From Thinopyrum elongatum (Eukaryota; Streptophyta; Magnoliopsida; Poales; Poaceae): 64,000 bases of DNA. The notes beneath the pieces were generated by a model. That model saw only the letters and a program-made list of their open reading frames with translations, made no database searches and was not told the origin of the DNA. Below, one piece after another: positions 1 to 10,156 of this stretch. The stretch spans positions 263,121,757 to 263,185,756 of the forward strand of contig CM022298.1 of NCBI GenBank assembly GCA_011799875.1, given 5' to 3'. How positions within the stretch are numbered: the stretch's first letter is position 1; every line of letters begins with the position of its first letter. A program made the position numbers and the translations under genes.

Positions 1-61
1 ACTTCAACTTCAACCTCGATCTTATTCTGTCTTCCTCCTTCGCCCTTCAGAGTTCCCTGTG

Positions 62-1445
62 ATGGAACACATGGACATCGACGTCGTCATCGAGGAGACC
101 GCCAGGGATGCCGCCGCCAAAGCAGACAGGATCGCTGTCAGCGAGGCCACCAAGGATGACGTTGCCGAGGCTGGTGGTGCTCTTGACGGGGAGGCCGCCA
201 AGACAGCATAAGAGGAAATCGCCGAAGAACCTGCTGAAGAGGGCGACAGGGAGGCTGAGGACCGCATTGACAGCATTCCTACCGCAGGAGCGCCAAGCGC
301 TGCACCAGCCACAGAGCCCCCTGTCACTGGTGAGGCGGCCACTGAAGACCAGCCATCAACATCTAAAGGCCCCTCATCCAGCAAGTACCTCATGGTTGGC
401 GAGAACCTGTTCGTCAACTTGCTGGGGACGGCAAGCACTAAGGCACCAGCCGAAGGAGAAATTTTCGAGGAGATCATTGCCGCTGCCGGGCTCAAAGTTG
501 TTGATGACCCCAGCGCTAGCAGCGGCAAATCTGAAGAGGATCAACTCCTTCAGGCCATGGGTGAGAACTTCCGCAAACTCCAGGCTCTCCATCGCGCCCG
601 AAAAGAGAAGGCGGACTCCAGAATGGCAGTTGTCGAGGCAACCAAAGCGGATTTTCAAAGGCGCGTCGCACAAATGCAGATCTGGCACGCCGAGGCCCTC
701 CAAGAGTTGGTTGCCAGCCGGGAACAAGTGAGCCAGCAGTGGAATGAGATCCTCCTGAAGCAATCGGATATGGAGAAGGCACATGATGAAGCTGTTCAAA
801 GGATTGCTGCCGAAGATGCTCTCCTGACGGGGCGCCGCGTTGCTCTTGATGCTCACGAAGAAGATCTCACCGCACGTGAGCAGGTGCTCGCCGCCAAGCT
901 TCGTAGCAAGGATGAAGACATCGAAAATCTTGTCGCGCGACGGACCCAGGAGCTGGAGCAAAAACATAAGGAGGCGCTCGAAGCTCTGACTGCAAGTCAC
1001 GCTGGCAAGCTCAAGGAGGCCGTCGATGCTGCCGAAGCTGCAGAGGCCGCCAAGAACGAGCTGGGAGACAAAGTGAAGAGGCTGGAGACAGATCTCGAAG
1101 AGCACGGCAAGGAGCTCTCGACGCTCAAGGGGGACAGGGAAAAAACCCTCCACTCCTTGGCGGAGATGCAAGTTGCCCTGTCCGACAAGACCAAGCAGCT
1201 CTCCTCTGCGGCTGATAATATTTCGGTTCTGGAGCTGAAGCTGACCACGCTGCAGAAGTCTCTCGAGGCTAGCAAGGACCATGAGAAGGCTCTACTCAAG
1301 GATCTCCAAGGAGAGAGGAACCTGCTCAAGAGCGCCGCCGCTGCCCAAAACGAATACGAGAAGGGAGTGGAGATCTGGACCGGACGCCTCATCGCCACCG
1401 CGGAGAAGCTTACCGCAGAACTGTCAACCGCAGAATTGCCAAAGA
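62..1445 (+). pseudogene. Coiled-coil, 'putative gypsy-type transposon' ORF, broken
   Basis: From ATG at 62 one frame runs to about 1445 with a single TAA at 209-211; the uninterrupted part begins in frame at 392. The product is acidic and Ala/Pro-rich at first, then a long heptad-rich coiled coil (roughly residues 170-450) dense in Glu, Lys, Leu and Ala. This is the usual C-terminal half of the extra protein carried by many grass Gypsy elements; the matching N-terminal domain is missing here but is visible in the antisense gene at 47359-49965. The frame reads on into a reverse-oriented LTR from 1446, so its last ~40 codons (to 1570) are LTR sequence. Function is unknown; coiled-coil proteins of this type are not part of the Gag-Pol core. 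Confidence 0.7.
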
Positions 1446-2266
1446 TGTCGGGGTACGACACCTATGGGATCCCGAGAGACCCCTTTACGATTCGGCGGGG
1501 AGAGAGGTATACGCAAAGAGCAGAACCAATGATCGACGCGGGAAGTTTTTACCCAGGTTCGGGCCGCTGATCAGGGTAAAACCCTACTCCTGCTTTGTGT
1601 TCTTATTGATGTTCTTGAGCCCAGCCTTCAGGAGCGCTCGCAATGAACAGTACGTTCAAAGAGCAGCTACGCATGCAGAATGGGCCAGAAGTTCTCCTCC
1701 CCTGTAGCAGTTGCCTTGGGCCTCCTTTTATATGCTCAAAGGGGTCTCCACAGTGGCAAAATGTACATACATTGAGGTGTAAAGTAGCTACAGGATATCA
1801 TACCTAACCCCTGACGGATTAGGACAAGCGCATTTAATGCACCGTGAGGTGTCCGTTGGGTGTCCTCACTTTCTTGGGGATGGAAAAGGGGCCATCCCAT
1901 CAGCACCGCTTAAGCTCTCCTCCACTGGCGCGTCGCCACGCATCCAGAGAAGGACGCAGAATGTCAGGCATATTACTGTGCCGAAGCGGTGGCAGAGTGG
2001 CAGAATTTCGCCAGGCGCCGAATCTTGCCGGGCGCCAAGCCTTGCCGGGCGCCAAGTCTTGCCATACGCCAAGCCTTGCCGGGCGCCAAGTCTTGCCGGG
2101 CCCCAAAGGCCATCCCGGCAAGGATCTTGCCGGGGAAGCTGGCCTTCGGATTCCAGCTCTGCTTATCTGCTGATCCTCAGATCTCTGACTTAATGATTTC
2201 CTTGATGGCTTGAACTGACCTCGAGCCGATCCCGGCAAGCCTTGCCGCGAGGATGGCTACAACTGC
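1446..2266 (-). repeat. Reverse-oriented Gypsy LTR (right boundary approximate)
   Basis: On the minus strand this has the parts of a grass Gypsy LTR in order: a TATA box (TATAAAAGG, near 1730), a block containing AAGCAGGAGTAGGGTTTTAC, a 'GGCCCGAACCTGGGTAAAA' block and a terminal CCCCGACA (1446-1453). The TATA-to-leader block resembles the LTR at 4897-5799 but the two are clearly different families. The right end is placed at CTACA near 2266 only because integrase coding follows. No 5-bp target duplication is evident, so whether it is a solo LTR or part of a rearranged element is open. Confidence 0.6.
2013..2097. repeat. Five 17-bp tandem repeats in LTR U3
   Basis: Five consecutive imperfect copies of a 17-bp unit close to GGGCGCCAAGCCTTGCC lie upstream (minus strand) of the LTR TATA box. 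GC-rich repeats in U3 are common places for enhancer function or unequal exchange; function here is not shown. Confidence 0.8.
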
Positions 2267-2550
2267 CCGTGCACAAGTACGGGGTACTAGTGGCCCAATA
2301 CTTAGTACACCGACACCAGGCTGCTATGTGTGCCGCACGCTATGAGCAAGCCCTGCGTCGCTATCACGACCGCAAGGTCCTTAGGCGCGTTCAGTCCGCC
2401 AAGGGTGCAAACAAGTTGACACCAAAGTGGGAAGGCCCTTATCGGGTAGTACGAGTCACCAGACCTGGCGCAGTCCATCTGGAGACCGGAGATGGCATTC
2501 AGTTGCAAAACTCATGGAACATTGAGCATCTCCACAAGTTCTACCCGTAA
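2267..2550 (+). pseudogene. Gypsy integrase C-terminal fragment
   Basis: The frame ending with TAA at 2548-2550 holds the C-terminal tail of a Gypsy integrase: the ARYEQALRRYHDRKV helix, then LTPKWEGPYRVVRV and the terminal NSWNIEHLHKFYP. These match the SH3-like C-terminal domain of Tat-type integrases, which binds DNA during insertion. The short strand motif normally between the RRYH helix and LRRVQ (V-G-D-L-V-L type) is missing, an apparent in-frame deletion of about 10 codons. Everything upstream (zinc finger, catalytic core, reverse transcriptase) is absent, so this is only a remnant marking the end of pol. Confidence 0.85.
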
Positions 2551-3681
2551 GGCGCGGCTGTTGGGCCCTGCCCGGCAGCCACCCTTTTGTACAGGCATTG
2601 CCTCTGTTGCATGTAACCCCTTGTACAAAGCCAGGCGCAGACCCTGAGCAACAGAGAAATAAATGAAGCGCTAGCGGGGCCCCGACAAATTGTAGGCATG
2701 CATAAGCATATCATGAGCATTGCATGTTCATATAGAATAGATCGCATGAGGCATCATTTTCATCTGCATCATACTGCAGGCTCCTACCATGGATTCGGTC
2801 CCGAAATAGGAGAAGAGAAGACAAGCCTACATCGCGATCCCCGGCAAGCCCAAACAGATAAGTTCTCTCTCTTATCCATACGAGTTCTGTAAGTAAAAAC
2901 TTGTGCATAGGAAAACCTCGCCGCTTTCAAGACTTAGGTGCTCCCATCCCTTGACTCGAACATTGCTTCGATCGGGGAGGTTGTAGTGGCCTTTGGCATG
3001 AAAGTTGGCGTGGGGTTGGTCCCACTTCATAATTTGTGCCCGGCAGGCCCAGCCCCGCGGCAGCAACTTTAGGGTACTGGCAGGATAGCCTACTGGGGAA
3101 AAACTTGTGTACTTGAGCGTATGGAGGCATTCTCCCTCTGCATGGACATGTTACATTCGCAAGTGCCCGGCAAGGTTTATCTTTTTCATTAATATGCTGA
3201 TCAACAAGTATAGACCTTACAGAACACAAACATGGATAAAAGAGATTACATAATTTGAACTACAGTTTGGCGAGTGCCTACATATTTTAGATTGAAAAAA
3301 GATAAGTGCCCTGTGATGCCCTTTCTTGTCCCTCTCCTTCTAGGCACAGTGGCAGGAGGAGAAGAGGGCAAAAGGAGCACCTGGGAGGAAGCCCAGCCCA
3401 TCCTCATCGGGTCTCCTGATGAAGAGCCTGGCGAGAGTGGGAGGGCACGGGCGAAGGCGATGGTGAAGAGATCGGCGGAGACGACCCATCAACCGCCACC
3501 ACCAGGGCTAGCTTCGTTTGCCCTGCCGCGTCCGGCTGGCCCTGGTCAGTTCTCCTGCTGAAGGAGCCAAGAGCGCCACCCCCACCCCTGCATCCAACTA
3601 CCCGGCAAATCACCTTGCCGGGGAGGAGATGCAGGTGCAGATGATGGTGCCACCGCCTGACAATGATGGTGCGGCTGTTGC
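2551..3681. other. Untranslated interval between pol end and antisense ORF
   Basis: No coding sequence or repeat that I recognise. Short ORFs here have no family signature. It corresponds to the long 3' non-coding interval typical of Tat-type elements. Confidence 0.5.
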
Positions 3682-4257
3682 TCAGCCGGAGTTAGATTCG
3701 TCGCCCTCCCGGCTGACGCCATCGTGATCGCCGTCACTGTCCTCCTCGTCGCTATCGCTCAAGGAGAAGCTTTCGTCGTCGGTCGAGCTCTCCGCGCAGC
3801 ACCCTAAACGAGCACCCGAGCTCCTGAAAACCTTGACGGAAAAGAAATCGGCCTCCATTAAATTAAATTGGAGGACGTGCCCTTCCGACAGGCTATGGGC
3901 ACGGGCAAAGGTCTTCCAGCCATGGCGAAGATACATAACATGAGGGGCAGGGAAATCCACATCCACCCGTATGCTGCCATTCCCACAACCCCTCATGTGT
4001 AGTCTCAACGCACGCGGCTGATCAAGCTCCATCACCCTTGCGAATGGGGTGGGGAGACGAAGGCGGCCGCGCGGAGGCTTATATAGCCTGATGACGAACT
4101 CCAGAGGCTGGTCTCCAACGTGGCCTTCCATCGGGGGAGGGGCGGCCGGCGGTGGCGCAATCAGCGCGCCACGCCGTTCCCCCTCGGCCTCGTGTGCCAC
4201 GACGGCCTCGACCTCGTCCTCTCCCACCTCCCCTCGTCGTTGGCTCCGTCCCCGCAT
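3682..4257 (-). CDS. Antisense B3 DNA-binding-domain-like protein inside Gypsy element
   Basis: An uninterrupted 191-residue ORF antisense to its host element. Residues ~53-148 fit the plant-specific B3 fold: an EFVIRLYKPP strand, LPTPFARVM, a central G-x-I-R-V-D-V strand, the hallmark GW-K-T-F (113-117) followed by LSEGHVLQF (123-131) and FFSVKVF (138-144). B3 domains of ARF, RAV, LEC2/ABI3 and REM proteins bind DNA through loops of this barrel. The N-terminus is Arg/Glu-rich with a Pro/Ala stretch; the C-terminus (157-191) is a Ser/Asp/Glu acidic tail that could act as an activation region (inference). The ATG is the first after a TATA-like motif 155 bp upstream. Antisense additional ORFs between pol and the 3' LTR are known in Tat-type elements. 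It could be active or simply not yet decayed. Confidence 0.75.
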   Translation of the reverse strand: MRGRSQRRGEVGEDEVEAVVAHEAEGERRGALIAPPPAAPPPMEGHVGDQPLEFVIRLYKPPRGRLRLPTPFARVMELDQPRALRLHMRGCGNGSIRVDVDFPAPHVMYLRHGWKTFARAHSLSEGHVLQFNLMEADFFSVKVFRSSGARLGCCAESSTDDESFSLSDSDEEDSDGDHDGVSREGDESNSG

Positions 4258-4410
4258 CTTCGGAGGGACGAGGGAGACGCTGTCGAGTAGAAGTTCTCGT
4301 TGCCACTTGGGGATGACCGGACCCCCGACCTCTCACCATGACAGATGTGGGCAACTGCAGAAATGAAGAAGGAAGGAGGTGTGGAGGAACTTCTCACACC
4401 ACGCCCCCTT

Positions 4411-4417
4411 CTTATAG
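4411..4417 (-). promoter_or_regulatory. TATA-like motif for the antisense B3 ORF
   Basis: The minus strand reads CTATAAG, in a GC-rich setting, about 155 bp upstream of the B3 start codon at 4257. The distance fits a short 5' leader. There is no expression evidence. Confidence 0.45.
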
Positions 4418-4879
4418 GCGGGCGTGGCAGGGGGCTGGATTTTCTTCATGGAAGTGGCCGCCCCGCTCGGCCAGTCCGGCTCCTCCTCGCCATCAACGGC
4501 TCGAAGAATCAAGGCCGACCCCCTGTGCCAATCCACGACCCCTAGCTTTCTGCCATGGCACTCATTCCCGCACCCTCCGCATCCGCCACCAACCTTGCGC
4601 AATGCATGCTATACACGTGGCAGAAGAACCTGAAGCGGGGGAGGATAGTGGGGTGGCAGTTACCGCCCCGTGAACAAGGGACATGGGTAACTCCACACAT
4701 CATGGCCCATTATCTCCATTACTGCAGTTGGTGTTACATGACGGGCGAAAGAACCGAAAGCTGATCCAAGCTCAGATTAATGAAGAAGCAAAGAAGATCT
4801 CAAAGGGCGAGCAGCTATTTCCCCCTCACCTATGCACAAGTTAGGGCCTACCCCGACGATGCCCGGCAGCGCGTTCCGG

Positions 4880-4896
4880 CCAGGCCCGGGGGCTCC
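4880..4896 (+). other. Polypurine-tract region of Gypsy element
   Basis: CCAGGCCCGGGGGCTCC lies directly before the LTR start TGTCGG. The G-run placed just 5' of the 3' LTR is where plus-strand DNA priming is expected. Confidence 0.6.
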
Positions 4897-5799
4897 TGTC
4901 GGTGCAACAAACCCTGAGTCTGTTGCCCAGACCATGCACAGGCCCAAGATCAAGATTGCAACATCCAAGACAAGGCCAATGTAAAGAGATAGGCTCTTTG
5001 AGAAATCAAAGGGGAGGATGAGAAGACCAAGTCAAGCCAAGAAGCAAGACACCGCTAAGGGAAAACCTCCCTTGCTGGGCAGGAGAGCCTGGCGAGGTCA
5101 AGGTTGCCCCGGAAGCAAGCCTCAGGACCGCCCCGGCAGGCCTGCCGGGGCATGCGAAGGGGAAACACCCCGCCAAGGCTTCACCGCCCCACCTCACAGC
5201 GATGCAAGTCACCGATCGATGCGGTGTCAAGCCCCAAGATGACTAATTGGCTGCCTTTTGCCACATGGCAGCCATTTCCTACAGGAATCACCTCCAGATG
5301 ACACCCGTCCTGCGATGTGTCATGCAGACAGGAGAGAAGGTGGCCAAACAGCCCGGCAAGGTGTGCCAGGCAAGCCATGATGTGACACTGAGCGGCGCAT
5401 TTAATGTGTACTGCTCTGTCTACAGAGTAGATGTGATAGCACTGTTCGCTATCTAATCAGTACGCAATGACTGATTTGCCACTATGGTGACCCCCTAATC
5501 TATAAAAGGAGGCCCATGGCAACCATAGAAAGGATTCGGACCCCTTTACACTCATACGCGCGTAGCTGCTCTCGCCCCGAGGCAACCCTGCCGGGCGAGA
5601 GCCCTGCATTTCCACCACCATCCACCATCAATCCACCAAAGCAGGAGTAGGGTTTTACGCCTCGCGGTGGCCCGAACCGGGGTAAAACTGCCCGTGTGAT
5701 CTCTGCTGCGCTCCTCCGCTCTTTGTGCAACGTGCTCAGTCCCCCTGCCGAACCAAAAGGGGCCCTTGGCCCCATAGGTGGCCGTGATTTCCAACAACA
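4897..5799 (+). repeat. Gypsy 3' LTR
   Basis: Starts TGTCGGTGC at 4897 after the polypurine tract and ends at CAACAACA (5799; 5796 is an alternative end). It has a TATAAAAG box at 5501, then a leader with AAGCAGGAGTAGGGTTTTAC and a GGCCCGAACC block as in other Tat-type LTRs. The sequence after 5799 aligns with the middle of the Copia 3' LTR near 40166, fixing the right junction. The 5' LTR is off the window. Confidence 0.8.
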
Positions 5800-6696
5800 C
5801 CAGTTCCTATGAAAGTTACGAGAGAAATCTCTTTGTGTTCCGAGGAAATACTCGCCAGCAAGAGACTATGATCTTCGCCGCAAGAGATTTATCTCAGACC
5901 AAGGAGTTAGCATTACTTGTTCCTAAAGTAATGTTACTGTTGCTCCAAAATCCAACAGTTGTAAATGTGTCGGTTGGCCATTCGCTGGACCACGTGTCGA
6001 AAATGGTCATTTCCCACCAGGGAAGGCTGCGGCTATAATTAGCCACCCTGCACCGGCTTTGTCTGGTGGCTGCTTCGTTTGATTCTGAGAAGATTATTGA
6101 GAAACCCCCTCTCTGAGCGATTCAAGTTTAAAATCCATCGAGATAAAATCCCTAGAGCCGAAGAATTAGATAATGGTTCAGCATCACTCGAATCTAAGTC
6201 TAGTACGCTTCGCCTATTACTCTTAAGAGCTGCAAACTCTCTAGATGGTTAGGTGTCAATTTCTTCAGAGACCAAGAGTGATTGTGGTTCTTGAAGAAGA
6301 AGTCTGTAAAGGTTCGAAAATCACCTCAAGTATCTACCACGAGTGATCGGCATTGGTTGATGAACCATTTGTCGAGGAGAATAGGGCGAAGAGAGTTTAT
6401 CTTCCGTGTTAAGTCACAACCCTCCAACTAGACGTAGTCCTTATGCAGAAGGATGAACTGGTAGAACAAATACCCTGTCGCCATCGAGCATCACTGGTTA
6501 CCTCTGCTACCCATATTTACATTCGATCTGTTTTCTTTCGTTTCATTTGTCTTGATGCATGTTTTAGTTTCCATTCAGTACTTAGTTATAGCTCGTTGTA
6601 GTTTGTTTTTCACTGGGTTCCGAGAGTTTTGAGATTTCCAAAGAAATTTTAAAACTCCCATTCACCCCCCTCTGGTAGACATACTTCATTCCTACA
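5800..6696 (+). repeat. Copia 5' LTR, right 897 bp
   Basis: Aligns along its length with 40166-40855 plus 50763-50960. The first ~384 bp lie beyond the Gypsy insertion, left of the window. It ends CCTACA at 6696, two bases before the primer-binding site. Confidence 0.9.
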
Positions 6697-6698
6697 AC

Positions 6699-6710
6699 TG
6701 GTATCAGAGC
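6699..6710 (+). other. Primer-binding site (initiator Met tRNA)
   Basis: TGGTATCAGAGC, the standard Copia primer site complementary to the 3' end of initiator methionine tRNA, two bases after the LTR end. Confidence 0.95.
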
Positions 6711-6762
6711 GAGGTACTCCTTGACTCTACTCATTTTGGTCTAACCACCTTGGAGTTTAAGT

Positions 6763-9190
6763 ATGTCTTCAGTGAGCTACAAGTCGCATCTCAAGATTCC
6801 AATCTTCGATGAGACGGACTATCCCTTCTGGAAAGAGAAGATGAAGATCCGTCTCCAAGCTATTGATGATGATATGTCGAATGTGGTGCAGTTTGGGTTC
6901 ACGGTTGAAATACCTCAAGCCCCCACTGACCAGGAGAAGAAACTCATTCAGATGGATGCTCAAGCCAAAGATGAAATTGGTGGACATCTCTCTCGTGCTC
7001 AATTTCTTCGATATCGCCATTGTGAAACTGCAAAGGATTTGTGGGACATCCTTGAGAAGATAAATGAAGGTGTTTCAACTCAGAAAGAAGCTTGCATTGG
7101 TACTCTTCGAGCGAAATTCAATCGATTCAAGTGCGTTGGAAATGAAAGTTGTTAGCAAAATTTTGATCGTTTGAGTGACATAGCAAATGAGCTTCAAGGT
7201 CTCGGCACAAAAGACATCACTGCTCATGAAGTTGTGAAGAAACTGCTCCGATCACTTGACAGTTCATTCGACACACTAGTCTTGATGATTCGTGAACAAG
7301 CTGATTTCAAAACCCTCGACTCTGCTGATATCATGGAAAGGCTGAACACCCAAAAGAGATCTCCATGGTTCAAGTCAACGCAAAACTCATGCTCTCAAGG
7401 CTATAGCGGATTCTTCCTCCGATGGAAATGCCGAAGAAGATTCAGATGACCCAGAAAGGATCAGCAAGGATCTCGCATTAATCACAAAAAGATTCCAGCG
7501 CCTTCACAGGAAGAGCTAGTTCCAGAAGAAAGTTTCAAGCAACTTTGGCGGTTCAAAATCTTCATCAAAACCTACTGGAGAATACACCTGCTTCAAGTGC
7601 AAAAATCCTAGACATTTTATTTCAGACTGCCCTCTCTAGGAAGCTGAAATCCATGCTAGTGGAAGATATGATTCTGGCAACTATCGAGGCAAAAGCAACA
7701 ACAAGAACTACGACTCTGATGCTGAGAAGAGAACGAAGAAGTTCTTCAAGAAGAAGGAAAACTCCACCTCAAAATCTTTGTCAAGATCTTCCTCAAGAAA
7801 TCCTTCCAAGTCCTCCTCCAACCACAAGAATAACTGTTGCAAGGCCAAGGTGTACATTGGCAAGGAAATGGATTCCGATGAAGAAGAATCATCAGACTCT
7901 GAAGAAGCTCATGAATCCGATGAGGATTCCGACTCTGGCATGGCTGGCATTGCATATGCTTCCTCCCCAATAACAAACTTCTTCGGGAATCCATCGGGCG
8001 ATGATGATTCTCCTGCCCACTGCTTCATGGCCAACGCCTCGAAAGAAAAGGTATCCTCCAAACATTAGAAGGTTCACTCCAGTGATCAATATTCTTCTGA
8101 TGAGGATGACCATGGTAAATTGATCAAAATTGCTAATATTCAACAAAACTCTCTTAAGAAAATTGAGAAAACCTCAGGAAATCTGAAGGGTTGTTGGTTG
8201 AGGAGATGGAGGAAAATATATTGTTGACCGAAGAGTATTCCACTCTCAAGTCACGAATGGAAGAACTATCAAATCGTCATGATTTTCTCTCAGCTGACCA
8301 CGAAATATTGACCTATGATTACCTGAAACGGAAATAGGAACTCGAGGCACTGAGAGAGGCTCATGAGGATTTGATCATAGAAAATTCTCTTCTCACCCAA
8401 CAACTTAAAGAGAAACCTGAAGTGTTTGTTCCACCTTGCTTAAAATGCCTTAAACGAACAAATGCTGAATCAACTGCTGAGTCCTCTGTGAATGCTAACC
8501 CCTCTGTCGAGGAAAATGGTTCTGTTTCTAATGAAAATTCTAGGTTGAAGGATCTTCTTCAGATAGGAATGTTCAAATCTCTCAAAGGGCATCAAACCCT
8601 TTGTGATGTTCTGAAGAAATCGATTCTTCACAAAAATCCCAGGAAAGAAGGCATCCATTTTGAAAGGAAACTGAATGAAAATGGCTCGTACTGGGAACCT
8701 GATCAATATCCTCGCACTGTATGGGTGCCTGCCAAGAGAAAAACGCTCGATCCATCTTTGCTTTCGGATATAACTCTCCCATCCCTGAATATCCTGATCA
8801 TGATTCTCTGGACAACTATAAGTTGTTCAAAAACCAATATGGTGAGGCTGTTGCTCGCTATGTTGTACCAAACAGCAGGAATAGCCCCCCAAAGAAAGCT
8901 ATATGCGTGCCTAAGAAAACTATTAAAGCATTACCTGTTACCACATTACTAACCATGTAGGCTCAAAATGCTCGTTACCTCCTTGAAAAAGTTCGATAGA
9001 ATGAGTACATGAATGCCTCATTCAATCACTATACTCATTCATCTGGAAGGAAGTTCAATGCTTATTCTTTCGATTATGCTCGCACCTCCATGAGCAACAA
9101 TTATGTTTACCGAAAGAAATCATATCCTGCACACTATACTATTTCGAAGACACCTGCAAAGATGTGGGTGGTTAAGAAAGCCTAATTCTT
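6763..9190 (+). pseudogene. gag: Copia gag (broken)
   Basis: Starts at ATG 6763, 53 bp after the primer site. The N-terminal part (FDETDYPFWKEKMKIRLQ; AKDLWDILEKINEG) is the capsid domain of Copia Gag (UBN2/Retrotran_gag type). A CCHC zinc knuckle (C-x2-C-x4-H-x4-C) is encoded at 7589-7630, followed by an acidic Asp/Glu/Ser stretch and a long charged region, longer than usual Copia Gag but fitting Sireviruses. In-frame breaks include TAG at 7153-7155, a frameshift near 7350, and TAGs near 8066, 8336, 8957 and 8997. The product would form the particle that packages element RNA; this copy cannot make it. Confidence 0.85.
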
Positions 9191-9214
9191 CTGCAGGACT
9201 ATGTCTCCGGGTGT

Positions 9215-9460
9215 ACAGAATGGATAATGGATAGTGGATGCACTAGTCATATGACCGGAGACAAGTCATTATTTGTCGACAACAACTTAACTGTTTCATC
9301 TCTGCAGTATATCACTTTTGGTGACAACAACAAAGGAAAGGTAATTGCGCTAGGTAAAATTGCCATATCCAAATACAGTCCATTGATGATGTTTTACTTG
9401 TTCAGTCTCTTCGATTCAATCTTATGTCAGTTTGCAAGCTATGTGATCTACCCATGCTAG
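9215..9460 (+). pseudogene. Copia aspartic protease (partial)
   Basis: Encodes the Copia protease active-site motif in WIMDSGCTSHMTGD near its start (Asp-Ser-Gly), with the following FGDNNKGKV strand. The enzyme cleaves the Gag-Pol polyprotein. The frame is lost after about 75 codons, with stops near 9458 before the pre-integrase region. Confidence 0.85.
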
Positions 9461-9484
9461 TTCTATTTTCCATATCCAAATGCA

Positions 9485-10156
9485 TTGTCTTTATGGCCTC
9501 TACAATTCCTTTGCGAGGAAATTAGAAAAGGTGATCTATATATTGTGGATTTCTCTAAGGGTCCCTCAGTCCAAACTTGTTTGCTTGCAAAAGCAACCGA
9601 AGGTTGGCTGTGGCACCGAAGGCTTGGTCATGCAGGTTTGAGAAATTTGCAGACTCTAGTGAAGAAAAATCATCTCCGTGGCATTCTTGATGTGAAATTC
9701 GACAAGGATCATCTTTGTGTTGCATGTGAGGCCGGTAAATTGGCCAAGAAGCATCATTCATCAAAGACTGTTATGACCATAACAAGACCACTTGAAATTC
9801 TTCATATGGATTTATTCGGACCTCAAAACGATGCAAGTTTCGGTGGTAGTCATTATGGCCTGGTTGTTGTTGACGATTTCACTCATTACACTTGGCTATT
9901 CTTTCTTGAAGACAAAACCTGCACCCAAGATATCTTTAAAAGCTTTGCTAAGAAGGCACAAAATGAATATGATGTGCGAATTAAGCATGTCAGAAGTGAC
10001 AATGGGACTGAGTTCAAAAATACTCATATCGATGATTTTCTCAATGCAAATGGTATTACTCATGAGTTCTCTGTCGCATACACTCCCCAATAGAATGGAG
10101 TTGTTGAATGAAAGAATAGAACTCTCATCGAAATGGCGAGAACAATGCTCAGTGAG
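9485..10156 (+). pseudogene. Copia integrase, N-terminal and core part
   Basis: Contains the GAG-pre-integrase zinc-binding segment (WHRRLGHAG ... CVAC, an HHCC finger), then the DDE core: HMDLFGP with the first Asp, SDNGTEF with the second, and the Glu of NGVVE 35 residues after it. The TAG at 10091 sits between second Asp and Glu (a CAG position), and a TGA follows shortly at a CGA position. Coding is cut at 10156 by the Athila element and resumes at 25914. Confidence 0.9.

Larger units (their letters stand above)
1..5799 (+). mobile_element. Tat-type Gypsy LTR retrotransposon, right part (composite, starts left of window)
   Basis: The right half reads as the 3' end of a Gypsy element on the plus strand: an integrase C-terminus ending at 2550, untranslated sequence, an antisense B3 ORF, a GC-rich polypurine tract and a 3' LTR (4897-5799). 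It interrupts the 5' LTR of the Copia element that resumes at 5800; the Copia 3' LTR shows the matching uninterrupted sequence at about 40166. The left part (coiled-coil ORF and a reverse LTR) may belong to this element or to others nested in it, because the order coiled-coil ORF, reverse LTR, integrase tail is not a normal Gypsy layout. The 5' end and left target duplication are outside the window. Confidence 0.75.

Noticed and set aside
374..1282. 302-codon open frame on the minus strand
   Set aside because: Antisense shadow of the coiled-coil ORF; no domain signature.
6699..6710. tRNA-like match
   Set aside because: Only the 12-bp primer-binding site; no tRNA gene body.
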